This document shows, in pieces, positions 11,948-21,944 of a DNA stretch of 64,000 nt (position 1 is its first letter; every line of letters begins with the position of its first letter). The translations under genes and the position numbers were made by a program. The notes under the pieces were generated by a model, which was not told where the DNA came from, did not search any database, and worked only from the letters and a program-made list of their open reading frames with translations. The stretch is from Persicaria tinctoria (Eukaryota > Streptophyta > Magnoliopsida > Caryophyllales > Polygonaceae). The stretch is from NCBI GenBank assembly GCA_037127255.1, contig JBANSL010000002.1, positions 3,640,001 through 3,704,000 on the forward strand. Direction: 5' to 3'.

Positions 11948-12703
11948 ATGGAGTATAGGCCCGTTGGGATCAAGCTGATCTCGGCGAGCGGGATCAAAAA
12001 CGTCAACACCCTCTCCAAGATGGACGTGTACGTCGTCGTTTCGGTCTCCGGAGACCCACGCAGCGTGCAGCGCTCCCCCGTCGACAAGGACTGCGGTGTC
12101 AACCCCCGATGGTCCCACCACGAGATGAAGTTCGTCGTCGACGAGGTCGCCGCCCAGAACTCCCGCATCGGCTTCGTCTTCCAGATCATGTCCAACCGCA
12201 CCCTCGGCGACAAGGAGTCCGGCCGCGTCTACATCCCCGTCAAGGAGCTCCTCGATCGGTACCAGTCCTCCGCCGCCGCCGCCGCCGACCGCCCCCACCA
12301 AGAGGTCGATTACCAAGTTCGGACCTCCTCCGGCAAGTTGAAGGGCACTTTCAAATTCTCCTACACAATCGGCGACAAGTACGCACAAAAAGCCCCTCTC
12401 ATTGAGCACCATCCGCCGCCGATGGCTTATCCTCCGGCCATGCCGGGTTTCGCACCGAGCGCTTTCCCGCCACCAAAAGGAGAGTGCACGGACTCTGTCC
12501 CATTCGCTGTCCCGTACCCTGCTACAGCTTATGGGCAACCGGCCGGGTACGGCCCACAGCCGATGGTGGTGGGCGGGTCGGAGAATAAGATTGGGATGGG
12601 GATGGGGGTGGGGGCGGCCACCGGGATAGGGATGGGGTTGTTGGGCGGATTGATGATAGGGGAGATGGTCGACGATGTAGGTGGCGATGTCGCATTCGAT
12701 TGA
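11948..12703 (+). CDS. SRC2-like C2-domain protein
   Basis: Single-exon gene of 251 codons. Residues 1 to about 120 form a C2 domain with the SRC2 pattern: GIKLISASGIKNVN, KMDVYVVVSVSGDPR, SPVDKDCGVNPRW and LGDKESGRVYIPVKELLD. Then comes a Pro/Tyr-rich linker (130-200) and a Gly/Met-rich tail ending with GLLGGLMIGEMVDD, also seen in SRC2 proteins. Family members are small membrane-associated proteins induced by cold or other stress; Ca2+-dependent lipid binding is known for some and is inferred here. The start is supported by the upstream stop context and an A-rich leader (ACAATGG). The GC-rich coding region produces a long antisense ORF (12778-11840) that I do not consider real. Confidence 0.93.
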   Translation: MEYRPVGIKLISASGIKNVNTLSKMDVYVVVSVSGDPRSVQRSPVDKDCGVNPRWSHHEMKFVVDEVAAQNSRIGFVFQIMSNRTLGDKESGRVYIPVKELLDRYQSSAAAAADRPHQEVDYQVRTSSGKLKGTFKFSYTIGDKYAQKAPLIEHHPPPMAYPPAMPGFAPSAFPPPKGECTDSVPFAVPYPATAYGQPAGYGPQPMVVGGSENKIGMGMGVGAATGIGMGLLGGLMIGEMVDDVGGDVAFD

Positions 12704-13738
12704 AAATGCAAGGAGATATCGATTGATAGGGTGCAAATTGGAATGTTGTAGGGATATATGTGTGATCGATGAATTCAATTGAAGATGTAATTGTTAATCT
12801 CGATCATATCTGCAATCTTCCTAGATTTGGAGAATTAGGGTTTTAAACTGGTTATGAAATCTATTGAATAGTTTGTGATTTAGGGGTAGATTGTTGGGGG
12901 TTATCTCTGTGTGGAGGAGGAAAGAATTTAATATAATCTTACAAATATGAAATTACACATAAAATTAACAATTTTGTAATCCAGAAGGATCGGAAATAGT
13001 TGATGCTTTGGAGATGATTTTTCGTTTTCTTGCATTGTTACTTCAATTGTTAGTGAGGAAAGTGTTTCTTATTGTCTATTGCGATTTCATATCATCTCTT
13101 ATACAATGACTTAAGTTTTTAATGTTGACTGAGATGTTAAACTCGTCTTTGGACACGCGCTATAGGAGATTGAGATCTTTGACCCGTCTTTGACCAAAGT
13201 TATAAAGAAATTGAGATGTTCCTTCCAAGCATCAATCAAATGAGACTTACACAATGATTTAAATCGTTAAAAAGTTGAATCCCGATCTTAAAATAACTCA
13301 ATACAATTCCCGTTTTGTACAACTCGATCGGTGATTCCCGGAGTTTAATAAATACTCGCAAAAGTGAGAGAGATGCACCCTTTCATGGGTGCATCACCAA
13401 GAGCAACCCTGATAGTGATAATCTTCTCGTGCTGAGGAGTCAAGCTCCGATCGATATGGCTCTTTACAAATTTAGAATTGATGGTTTTCCATAAAACTGA
13501 AAAAAAAAATAACTAATGGGCCCAACGAATTACTATGGGCTTTTCAATGGCCCATCGGAATGAGCCCAGCTACAACTCGTCTTTAAAATATTTTTTAGCA
13601 AATAAAATATCAAAAAAATAATATTGATAAAACAAAAAAAGTTAATTTATTCACTGAATAATAGGTAAAGATGATAAATAGATAAATCCTACCAGGACTC
13701 TATTTTCACAATATCTTCTACTTAACCGTTTTTATAAC
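12704..13738. other. 3' UTR and spacer between the two C2 genes
   Basis: No coding evidence. A small perfect hairpin lies at 13372-13395 (9-base arms GATGCACCC/GGGTGCATC, 6-base loop). The rest is AT-rich spacer. Confidence 0.55.
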
Positions 13739-13740
13739 CT

Positions 13741-13748
13741 TATAAATA
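13741..13748 (+). promoter_or_regulatory. TATA box of the second C2 gene
   Basis: TATAAATA lies 40 bases before the ATG at 13781. That would put transcription start only about 10 bases before the coding region, so the 5' leader is very short if this TATA is used. Confidence 0.5.
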
Positions 13749-13780
13749 TTTATTTACGCAATCTCTCGTCCATCCAACTC

Positions 13781-14344
13781 ATGATGGAATCCAGAGACCA
13801 CAACAATCTCCCATTGACGATCTTCGTCCACCACGGCGAGGGCTTCAAGAACACGAGCCCGTGCGCCGCGATGCACTTCTACGTAAAAGCCCACATCAAG
13901 GGCGACAACAAGAAGATCAAGACCGCAAAGGCCGACAAGCATAGAGGGAACGACCCTACTTGGAACTCGCAGATGAAGTTCAACCTCGACCAAAGGAGGC
14001 TGCTCTGCCACGACGACGAGCGAAGCCTCGAGCTCGTCCTCAAAGTCAAGGCCTCCTCCCCGCTTTTCTTGGTCAACAAGAAAATCGGGGAGGTTAGGCT
14101 TCCGGTCAGCGTCCTCTACAATAGGGTCGCTGCCGAGGAGATGATGGCCTGGACTTCGTATAGGTCCCCGGTTTTGAGTCGCTCCGGGCGGTCGAAAGGC
14201 GCCGTCCACTTTTCTTATCGGTTTGGGAATCACGGCGACGAGGGCGGCTTTTTTAGTAACGCTGCCGTGGCCACCGGTGATGCCTCTGCTCCGCCATTGC
14301 CGCCTATTGGCCTCTACGGTGATGATTTGGTTGAGTTTATTTGA
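13781..14344 (+). CDS. Small C2-domain protein (SRC2-related)
   Basis: Intronless ORF of 187 codons. The first 150 residues fit a plant C2 domain: LTIFVHHGEGFKN, FYVKAHIKGDNKK, a DPTWNSQMKF strand (position of the usual NPxW motif) and LVNKKIGEVRLPVSVLYN, ending with KGAVHFSYRFG, which matches the SRC2 GTFKFSY strand. The C-terminus is short (about 35 residues) and lacks the Gly-rich tail of its neighbour. I infer a diverged tandem relative of the gene at 11948. Several acidic Ca2+ ligands seem to be missing, so Ca2+ binding is doubtful. Two adjacent ATGs (13781, 13784) are possible starts; the first is given. Function unknown beyond the C2 family. Confidence 0.85.
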   Translation: MMESRDHNNLPLTIFVHHGEGFKNTSPCAAMHFYVKAHIKGDNKKIKTAKADKHRGNDPTWNSQMKFNLDQRRLLCHDDERSLELVLKVKASSPLFLVNKKIGEVRLPVSVLYNRVAAEEMMAWTSYRSPVLSRSGRSKGAVHFSYRFGNHGDEGGFFSNAAVATGDASAPPLPPIGLYGDDLVEFI

Positions 14345-14603
14345 TTTTTTTTTTTCTCGTGTACCGTGATTGTTAATTTTGTGGGTGTAAATTAAAATTT
14401 GAGTTTATTGGATCTCGAAGTTAACATAAAAATATATCCAAAATCTAAACTGAATGATTTTATTAACCAAATATCTGATTGACGAAATCTAAACCGAATA
14501 ATATCCGATTGAAGATCGATTGGTTTGTCATACTGTCATTGGTTCCTTTTTAATGTTGTTGGCTGCTGTTTATTTTATTTTTTCGGTTTACGACTATCTA
14601 TAC

Positions 14604-15128
14604 CTGGCCGAACCTGAGGCGAGGCCCAACTTATATAAGAGCCCATAAAATTAGTTTTTGTTATATTAGTATTAGATGACCCCTAATATTACATGATAGT
14701 ATAGTAGCCTAGTTGGATAAGGGAGTATGTAAGTTTTTTATTTGACCACGAAGTCCAGGATCGAAACTTCCTTTGTTTTATTTTTCTGTGTTTGATTGTT
14801 TTTTAAAAAGAATTTCGTCCCAATAATTTGCGTTTAATTTTTTATTTAACTTTGCCCCCAGTAATTTTAACTTTTGTTTTGCGTTTAATTTTTTATTTAA
14901 CTTTTCCCCAATAATTTTAACTTTTGTTGATATTTTTAATTTAAATTCCTGTGTTTTTTTTTTTGCGTTTGATTTTTTTTTATTTGACAAACTCTCAATT
15001 GGTTAGATGAGGCCTAGTTGATTTTTTTTTTAATTTTAACTTTCATTTAAATGGTTACATACTATATAATAGTGGGGGTCCAGTTTCAAATTTCGCCCCA
15101 AGCCATCGAAAACTCAGGTCCGGCCCTG
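14604..15128. mobile_element. hAT-type MITE (CAGGGCCGG end)
   Basis: The right end, read inward, starts CAGGGCCGGACCTGAG; the left end is CTGGCCGAACCTGAG, the same with one base lost and one changed. It is flanked by a perfect 8-bp duplication ATCTATAC (14596-14603 and 15129-15136). The interior is T-rich with an internal repeat of TTGCGTTTAATTTTTTATTTAAC at 14829 and 14880. No coding capacity. Length 525 bp. Confidence 0.82.
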
Positions 15129-15136
15129 ATCTATAC

Positions 15137-17275
15137 TATCTGGATTTACAGTGAATTATCAATAATAATCTATCACTGCGTTATAACAGTATATACATAC
15201 GTACCCTTAGAAAAAGGAGCACAAATTTAACATGTGTTTATAAAAATAATAAAAAATTCAACAAATACATAAATGGATTTATTAAAAATGAATGTTCTAA
15301 CGTATATAGGTTGACTGTTGAGTATAGATTAACTATGTTGTTGATTTGAGGTTGATTATAGATTAACTATGTTGATTTGAGAATTAGACATTAGTTTTTA
15401 ACAAGATGTGCACACTTATGGAAAATCGACCTGAGATTTGAGTCATTTGATCTGATCGAAGAAGGAAAACGGAAGGGGATTTTCTCTGAAATTTTGTATT
15501 GAATTTGAATTTCTGTAATTTGTGAATACGGAATTTGATGATGAAAATTCATATATATACAGCTGTGAAAATGGACTAGCCCAAACACTATAACCCGGCC
15601 CATACAAACACATTCTGTAATTGTAAATGTGAATCCAAACTAGAAAACCCTTGACCCTACTCTACCGCAAAGCGCTCGTCAAGCGTTTTTTATAATACTA
15701 GTGCAAGGCCCGCCCTGTGTACGGGAATGTATGTATTAACAATATTATAAAATTATATCAATTATTTATAAATAATTAAGGATCAAAATATTTTATTTAT
15801 AAATAATTTTAAAAAAAATTATTCTTCATTCATTACATTTTAAAAGTCCTCACGTGCCGTAAGCGGCTATGCGTCGATTTTAGTATATTAGTATATGTAT
15901 ATAGATTTTTAGTAAACTAAACCAAAATTTTTCTATACAACACATAACTTAACCTTTAAAGTTTTAATTAGTATTTTTCGTAATGCATTTTTTATTTGAT
16001 TAAATATATTAGTTATGGAAAATGATGTTTTAGGAAAAAAAAACTCTACCACTAACAAATCTAATACTATATTAAAAATGCATTTGAACCATTCTAAAAT
16101 GAATATGAAATTGAACAACTAAACAAATTTGATGGCATGGTTGTATTTTAAAGTTCAGAATGCAACGAAAACAACATAATAACATTAATTAGATTAATCC
16201 ATATATAATATGACAACAAATCCAACTTTTTTTTATATATAAAAATAAAACATACATAAAAATTGATTTTGAGTGATAATCTAAAAGTAATACTTCAAAA
16301 CACATTAATTAATGATAACTACGTGCATAATCTAATATATGAAGATCAATTGAGAGTTTGAAGCTTTATATATTATATATATATATACACGCATGACAAA
16401 TAAATAAATTTAATCATCTTAATTCAATTAGGCCAATTTCCCTCTAAAAGGTTAATTTTGATTGATGTGAATAAGTTAAAACTTCGATCATAAGATACTT
16501 ACTTGTAAGGATCGTAAGGTCAGATAAATATGCAAAGTCCGCTGATCAGCCTAATCCATTAAAAAAAAAATGAATTCCCACAAATCCACGATGATGACAT
16601 AGCCTACAGTGACATTGTCTACATCCATTAGAAATTAAGACAACAAATAAATAATCTAAATTTCAACGGCTTGCTCCAAATAATTAAAGGGCGTTGTTAT
16701 AGACATCACATAATTGATCAATTGAAAAAAATTGACATTGTGGTAACAAATCCAAAGAAACATGCATATATACAACATATAAAAAAATCGAATTTGAGTG
16801 ACATAGAAATTTAAAGATTTCAACTAATTGTCACGAGTTGCTAATGGAATGGAGGGTCATGACTCATGAACATCTCTTGTATATATAAGAATATATAATG
16901 CAATTGCAATGATCAAAGATTTCAATTAAGGAAAAAATAACTAACAAATAATTACATTTCCATAAATATATAAGATATACACCTACGTACATTATTTAAA
17001 TATACTAAGATATTGATAAATGATAGTCTTGTAGGATTTTCAAGACGACAAGCCACCAAGCAGTTACATAAAGGTGTGTAAAGAATGAGATTTGAACCCT
17101 TTAGTCCTTTTACCTCTTGCAAGGGTTACCTCTTGTAGGATTTTCAATCAATTAAATTATAAGATGATTTTTTTTTATTTCCTTAAAATATTTTATATTT
17201 TACAATCAATGGGTTTAATTAATTCAAAATATTGAATCTATATATAGAGAGCGGGGTTCGTTCCGAACATTACGG
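15137..17275. other. AT-rich spacer
   Basis: About 2.1 kb with no supported gene. A stretch near 15700-15730 (AGTGCAAGGCCCGCC) looks like the end of a common plant repeat, but no second end or target duplication was found. The rest is low-complexity AT sequence. Confidence 0.5.
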
Positions 17276-17448
17276 TGTAAGACCCGGGGTCTTAAGAGGC
17301 GTCAGCCCATGCCACATAGCCCTCTCAGGTCCGTTGTCATCACTTGGAGTCTGAAAAGGAAGAGCTCTTGTGACATGATTAGGGCTTGAATCACTTATAA
17401 ATTACTTCCAACATCCTTATGATATCCGATGTGGGACGGGGTGTTATA
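17276..17448. mobile_element. LTR-like fragment, possibly a TRIM solo LTR
   Basis: A 173-bp segment starting TGTAAGACCCGGGG and ending GGGACGGGGTGTTATA. The ends are roughly inverted (TGTAA-ACCC and GGGGTGTTATA), and the phrase GATATCCGATGTGGGAC is typical of plant LTR sequences. No primer-binding site, polypurine tract or clear 5-bp target duplication was found, so the class is tentative. Confidence 0.4.
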
Positions 17449-17911
17449 GTAACCACACTGGTAGTAGCCGACATGGCGGTAACCGCGTGAAGGTGGTACG
17501 GTCATAGTAATGAAATATGAAATACCACGGTTACCAAGTATATATATTATTTAATGTTTTTATCTTTAAGTTTTAAGTTTTTAATTCTGACCTAAATTAT
17601 TCCGTTCTAATCTCTCCGTTCAAACACAACCAATGGGCAGTCCTAGCCTCCATTCTCTAGACTCCCCTTTCTAGTGTCTCCATTCAAGGGTTCCGACCAA
17701 TGGTAATGTACCGGACGGTAGCCAAGGAGTTTTAAAAAAATACAAATGGAATTGTAGCTTGCTAATCATGGTAATGTACCGATGGTAACCATAAATCGTG
17801 GTAACCACGACTTGTGGTTGGTACGTGGTATGAAAATTAGCATATCACCAGTTGGTGGTTGGTACGTGGTAATCACCATTTTTTGGTGGTTACCGTACCA
17901 TGCCTACCCTA
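17449..17911. mobile_element. Possible hAT-like non-autonomous element
   Basis: GGTAACC/GGTTACC and GGTACG motifs recur in both orientations. The right end, read inward, is TAGGGTAGGCATGGTACGGTAACC, and near 17461 the left side shows TAGTAGCCGACATGGCGGTAACC. The pairing is imperfect and no 8-bp target duplication could be fixed. Non-coding. Confidence 0.35.
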
Positions 17912-18110
17912 TATTATTTTGGTTTAATTTAGTGGATGTCCAAAAAACTTGTCATAATTAAGTAAATGTCCACCTTTTAAATAAATTAAGTAAATGTCCA
18001 TTTTTTACATTTTTACCCTTCCTTCCCTACACCCAACCCTCCGTCCTTACCCCTTTGACCTTTTTAGCTTGGACATTGACTAGTCATCATTGACTATTTT
18101 GGTCAACTCT

Positions 18111-18727
18111 GCATTTGATGACAATTTTTCCGGTGACAGTTGAGTATATTTTTCTGGTGGCAGTTGTTTGTGATAATTAATTTTGGTGACAATTGACTTT
18201 TTTTTGTGACATTTTATTTTTTCTGATGATAGCTAGGAGAAACTTTTTTTGGTGACAATTGAATTTTTTTTTCCGATGACAATTGGTGGTGGATTTTTTT
18301 TCTTGGGGAACAATGCTACCATATTATTTTCTCGAACGTATTGTCACCACCTACAAAACAATGTCACCACCCTATTGTCATCAAACTCTTGTAAGTAATA
18401 TATTGTCACCAACGACATATGCATTTGATGACAATTTTTCCGATGACATTTGAGTTTTTTTTTTTTGGTGACAGTTGTTTGGGACAATTATTTCGGTGAG
18501 AATTAACTTTTTTTGTGACATTTTATTTTTTCCGGTGATAGTTAGAGGAAACGTTTTTTGGTGACAATTGATTATTTTTCTGGTGACAATTGATGGTGGA
18601 TTTTTTTTTCTTGTGGAACAATGTCACCATATTATTTTCTCGAACGTATTGTCACCAACTACAAAACAATGTCATCATCCTATTGTCATCAACCTCTTTT
18701 AAGAAATATATTGTCACCAACGACATA
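18111..18727. repeat. Two tandem 310-bp units plus GTCACC-rich tail
   Basis: The unit starting GCATTTGATGACAATTTTTCC at 18111 recurs at 18421. Within each unit the left half reads GGTGACAATTG-like words and the right half reads ATTGTCACC-like words, so each unit can fold back on itself. The GTCACC words continue to about 19150. An ORF at 18590-19015 is a by-product of this repetition. Confidence 0.85.
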
Positions 18728-19875
18728 ACAGTATCACCAACCTATTGTCACCAACTACAGCACATTGCCATCACTCTATTTTCACTAACTATAAACACCG
18801 TCACCCTATTCTTTTCACCACCCTATTGTCATCAACCTCTTGTAAGTAATATATATTGTCATCGACGACATAACAGTGTCACAAACCTATTGTCACTAAC
18901 TACAATACATTGTCACCACTCTATTTTCACTAACTACAGAATACCGTCATCATATTCTTTTCTCAAACTTATTGTCACCAACACCAAAACATTGTCACCA
19001 CTCTATTGTCCTTAACCTCTTGTCAGCAATTTATTGTCACCAACGACAAAACATTAGACCCTATAGAGATTAAAGCTAAGCAAAGAGTAATATATTGTTA
19101 CCAACTACAAAATATTGCCACCAACTACAAAATAATGTTTTATCACTAATGACAATACATTGATGTAATCTAGTAGTTGAATGTAAATGCACCCAATTAT
19201 GAGATCTTTGAGCAAATGCCTCATGTGGCGAGAATCACTTGCCATTGAAATGACAGTAAAAGGCATATGCAGACGTCTGGCTTTCCGTCCTAATTAGAGA
19301 TCGGAGACATCGGAGATAACGAGCTCGGAGACATCGGAGATCCAGAGGACATCGGAGATCCAGGGGCCAAAGAAGCGGATGAGGTCTAACAATTAGACAG
19401 GGGCAAAAACAATCGATCAAGAAGTAAGAAAACCAGTTCCCCATAATTCAGCTCATAACAGTGTACAAATTTCTATGGAACAATGGCTATTTATAATTGA
19501 TAATGTTAGCAACAAATTGTCCGATTCGATTAAACGATTTCTTTTGATTGCTAATATGGTTGATTTAGTCAATTTATTAAGAAAAATTCAATTGTAAGAA
19601 GAATCACATCACCCTCCCTCACTCCTTCCCACATAAATTGGGAATTTGGGATGAACTTCAACCAAATAGCCGACAAGGCACCACCGTAACCAATAAATCA
19701 ATCAATTACAAGAAGAACAACGAGAATAATTTTTTTTTTTAAAATCGGCTCAAAGAACTTCTTTTGACTTTTAATATGAACAGATCATGCCAAATCATCC
19801 AACAAACTTCAAAGAGAATTCAAATCAGCAGACAATTCACCAAAATTTGCAATAGCTTAAAATAGAAGAGAATCA

Positions 19876-20091
19876 TTACGCATTGTCCTCGGCCATACAG
19901 AGAACAGTGAGTCCATCGGTGCGCTTGACATGGAAGATATAGCAATCCTGCGAGTATGATATGTGCATGTCGTTGGCACCGGGGATCTTCTCAAGGATCT
20001 ACCTGGCTATGGCGATGTCGTTCGTCGAGGTTGCCGTGAACTCTCCAAACACCACCTAAGCCCTCACAACCAGCACGTAAAGGATCGCCAT
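19876..20091 (-). pseudogene. Captured VAMP72-type R-SNARE longin fragment
   Basis: From the ATG at 20091 the minus strand reads MAILYVLVVRA, a stop, VVFGEFTATSTNDIAIAR, a second stop, then ILEKIPGANDMHISYSQDCY and IFHVKRTDGLTVLCMAEDNA. This is the first-exon longin segment of plant VAMP721/722/726-type R-SNAREs, which act in vesicle fusion at the plasma membrane and endosomes. GCGTAATG after the last codon looks like the original exon-intron boundary. The SNARE helix and membrane anchor are absent from the rest of the element. Two in-frame stops and a missing C-terminus make it a captured pseudogene fragment. Confidence 0.9.
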
Positions 20092-20483
20092 GGAAATTAT
20101 GTGCTCTCAAGCTTCCAATCTCTCTCCCTCGCTTCGTCGGTAGAAGATGACGTCGGCGGTGGAGCTCTAGCGAAACCTAACGAGGCGGGGGGGGGGGGAT
20201 CGGAGGGGGTGAATAGAAGGAGAAAAAGTTGACAGAGATTGGGTGTGGTTGCTGGTTTGAGAAATGGAGAGACGGCTCTCTAGACAGTGAGAGAAATGGG
20301 GGGAGAAGTAGGTTAAATTAAAATAGGGGTAGTTTAGGTATTAAGATAAAATTATGGACATTTACTTAATTGTCAAATAAAAATGGACATTTACTTAATT
20401 ATAAATACTAAATGGATATTCTACCAAAATTTTCCTATTATATTTGGTCCAGTGTGTGTATATATATAATATATTTTAAAGAG

Positions 20484-20510
20484 AAAATTTGTGCCGCAAG
20501 CACAAATTTT
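20484..20510. repeat. Terminal palindrome of the large element
   Basis: AAAATTTGTGC / GCACAAATTTT with a 5-base loop (CGCAA), three bases inside the left tip of the element. The same palindrome, with an 11-base arm and a GAA loop, recurs nine times in the tandem array between 27156 and 29795. Confidence 0.9.
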
Positions 20511-21944
20511 CAACCTAATTACAGCTCCGTCCAACCTTTTGTAAATATTACAAAAGTGTCAAAGTTTATAATTTTCGCTGGAAATTTTACGATATTACCC
20601 TTCCTTCTCTTTTACCGTTGTTCAACCACGGAGATCTCGCCCTCGCTCTCGTCAGGTTGCCCCCGCCTCCCTCTCTTTCTTCTCCCGCATCAGAAGATCA
20701 GGGCGGAGCCTTAACGGCGCTGACCTCCTCGGCCATGGCCGCTCCGACGGCGTCCTCTGCTGCCTCAGCCGCCTCCTGGACCAGGTCGCCCCCGCCTCCC
20801 TCTCTCACTCTACTGGTTGCGGAGCGACGGCGGACGCAGATTCTCTCTGCTGAGCGAATCCTTCGTGCTGAGCCGATGCTTCTTGCAATCGAGGGCGGCG
20901 CATTTCGTCGAAGATCTAGGGCTTCAGATCTATAGGCTTCATGATCTCTCTCTTCGTCGTTGAAGGTAATTTTCGATCCCTTGAAACATATGATCTTCGA
21001 TTCAACTACTAAGGAAAGTGATGCATTGTCGGATGGTTCAAATGCTTCGATCGAGATTGAATCCCTAGACATTAGGTAGGCTAATCTCATGCTGAATTCA
21101 TCGTGTGACTTGAGAACTTCTAGTGCCCACCAGGTGTTCGATGAAATGTCGGAAACAAATTATGTCTTATTTGTGCTATCGGTTGTGTAGGGCAACGTAT
21201 GTTTCCGGACAATCTTGCCAAGTTGTGACTGGGGTAGACTTTGCGCGTATATCTTTTGTGTTGCAAGTATGGAGTTGATTCCATCAAGCATCCATAAGAG
21301 TTAGTTATTCTACTTTTTGCTTGATTGAAGGATTTTGAGGAATTTGGTTTTAGCTGATGGTTTGGATCTAGGATGACCAATTTAAGACTTTGCTATCCAG
21401 GTTTTCTTTTAAAAAAAAAAACAGTAACATCGGTGTCAGCAGCTTCAATGTCAGCAGCTTCGGTGTCGGTGTCAGCGGCTTCGGTATTAGCAACACAGTG
21501 GACTTGTCAGGGCTTTGAGTCGAAGGTGTTTGCTTTTGCTAATCAAATATGAAATAATCTAGTCCACTCTTGGATGCACTTCTAATCAGTTTTGTTCGTT
21601 TAGGGTAGGTTATCGTTGGATGACAAAGTTTCTTGCGCTAGGTTGCTATGACATGCTACTTATGCCTGGGTTTGTTCAAGGTATGCATCCTTATGCTCCT
21701 TTTTAATGTTCCATTTTCAGGTCATTCTCCTTGGACGCGCAAGTGCTTGGTAGTTGCTACTTGTATTTAGTTAACCCTCAACCTTTTGCAATGGGATATT
21801 ATTGTTGCATTTGTAACTGGTGGAGCCTGGATTATTGGGTGAGTTATCAAAAAGTATTGACTCTATAAACTACAGTCTACATGTGTCATATGATTCATTT
21901 TCGGTCAGCATCATCTTATATGATTAAAATTGTTCAGTTTGCAG

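Larger units (their letters stand above)
17921..20435. mobile_element. Pack-MULE-like element carrying a VAMP72 fragment
   Basis: A 2.5-kb element. Read inward, the ends are GGTTTAATTTAGTGGATGTCC (left, 21 bases) and GGAAAATTTTGGTAGAATATCC (right). Both are followed by copies of AATTAAGTAAATGTCCA, giving imperfect terminal repeats of about 90 bp. The flanking 9-mers are TATTATTTT (17912-17920) and TATTATATT (20436-20444), 8 of 9 identical, fitting a MULE target duplication. The interior holds a 310-bp tandem duplication, many GTCACC/GGTGAC words and a captured gene piece at 19876-20091. No transposase was seen. Confidence 0.7.

Noticed and set aside
11840..12778. 312-codon minus-strand ORF
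   Set aside because: Antisense to the SRC2-like gene; GC-rich third positions keep the reverse frame open.
15695..15910. Transposon end starting AGTGCAAGGCCCGCC
   Set aside because: Resembles a common plant repeat terminus, but no partner end was seen.
20618..20935. Independent Pro/Ser-rich gene
   Set aside because: Open frame in GC-rich sequence, but no family, no homologous reading and no supported stop/start context; kept only as part of the large element.
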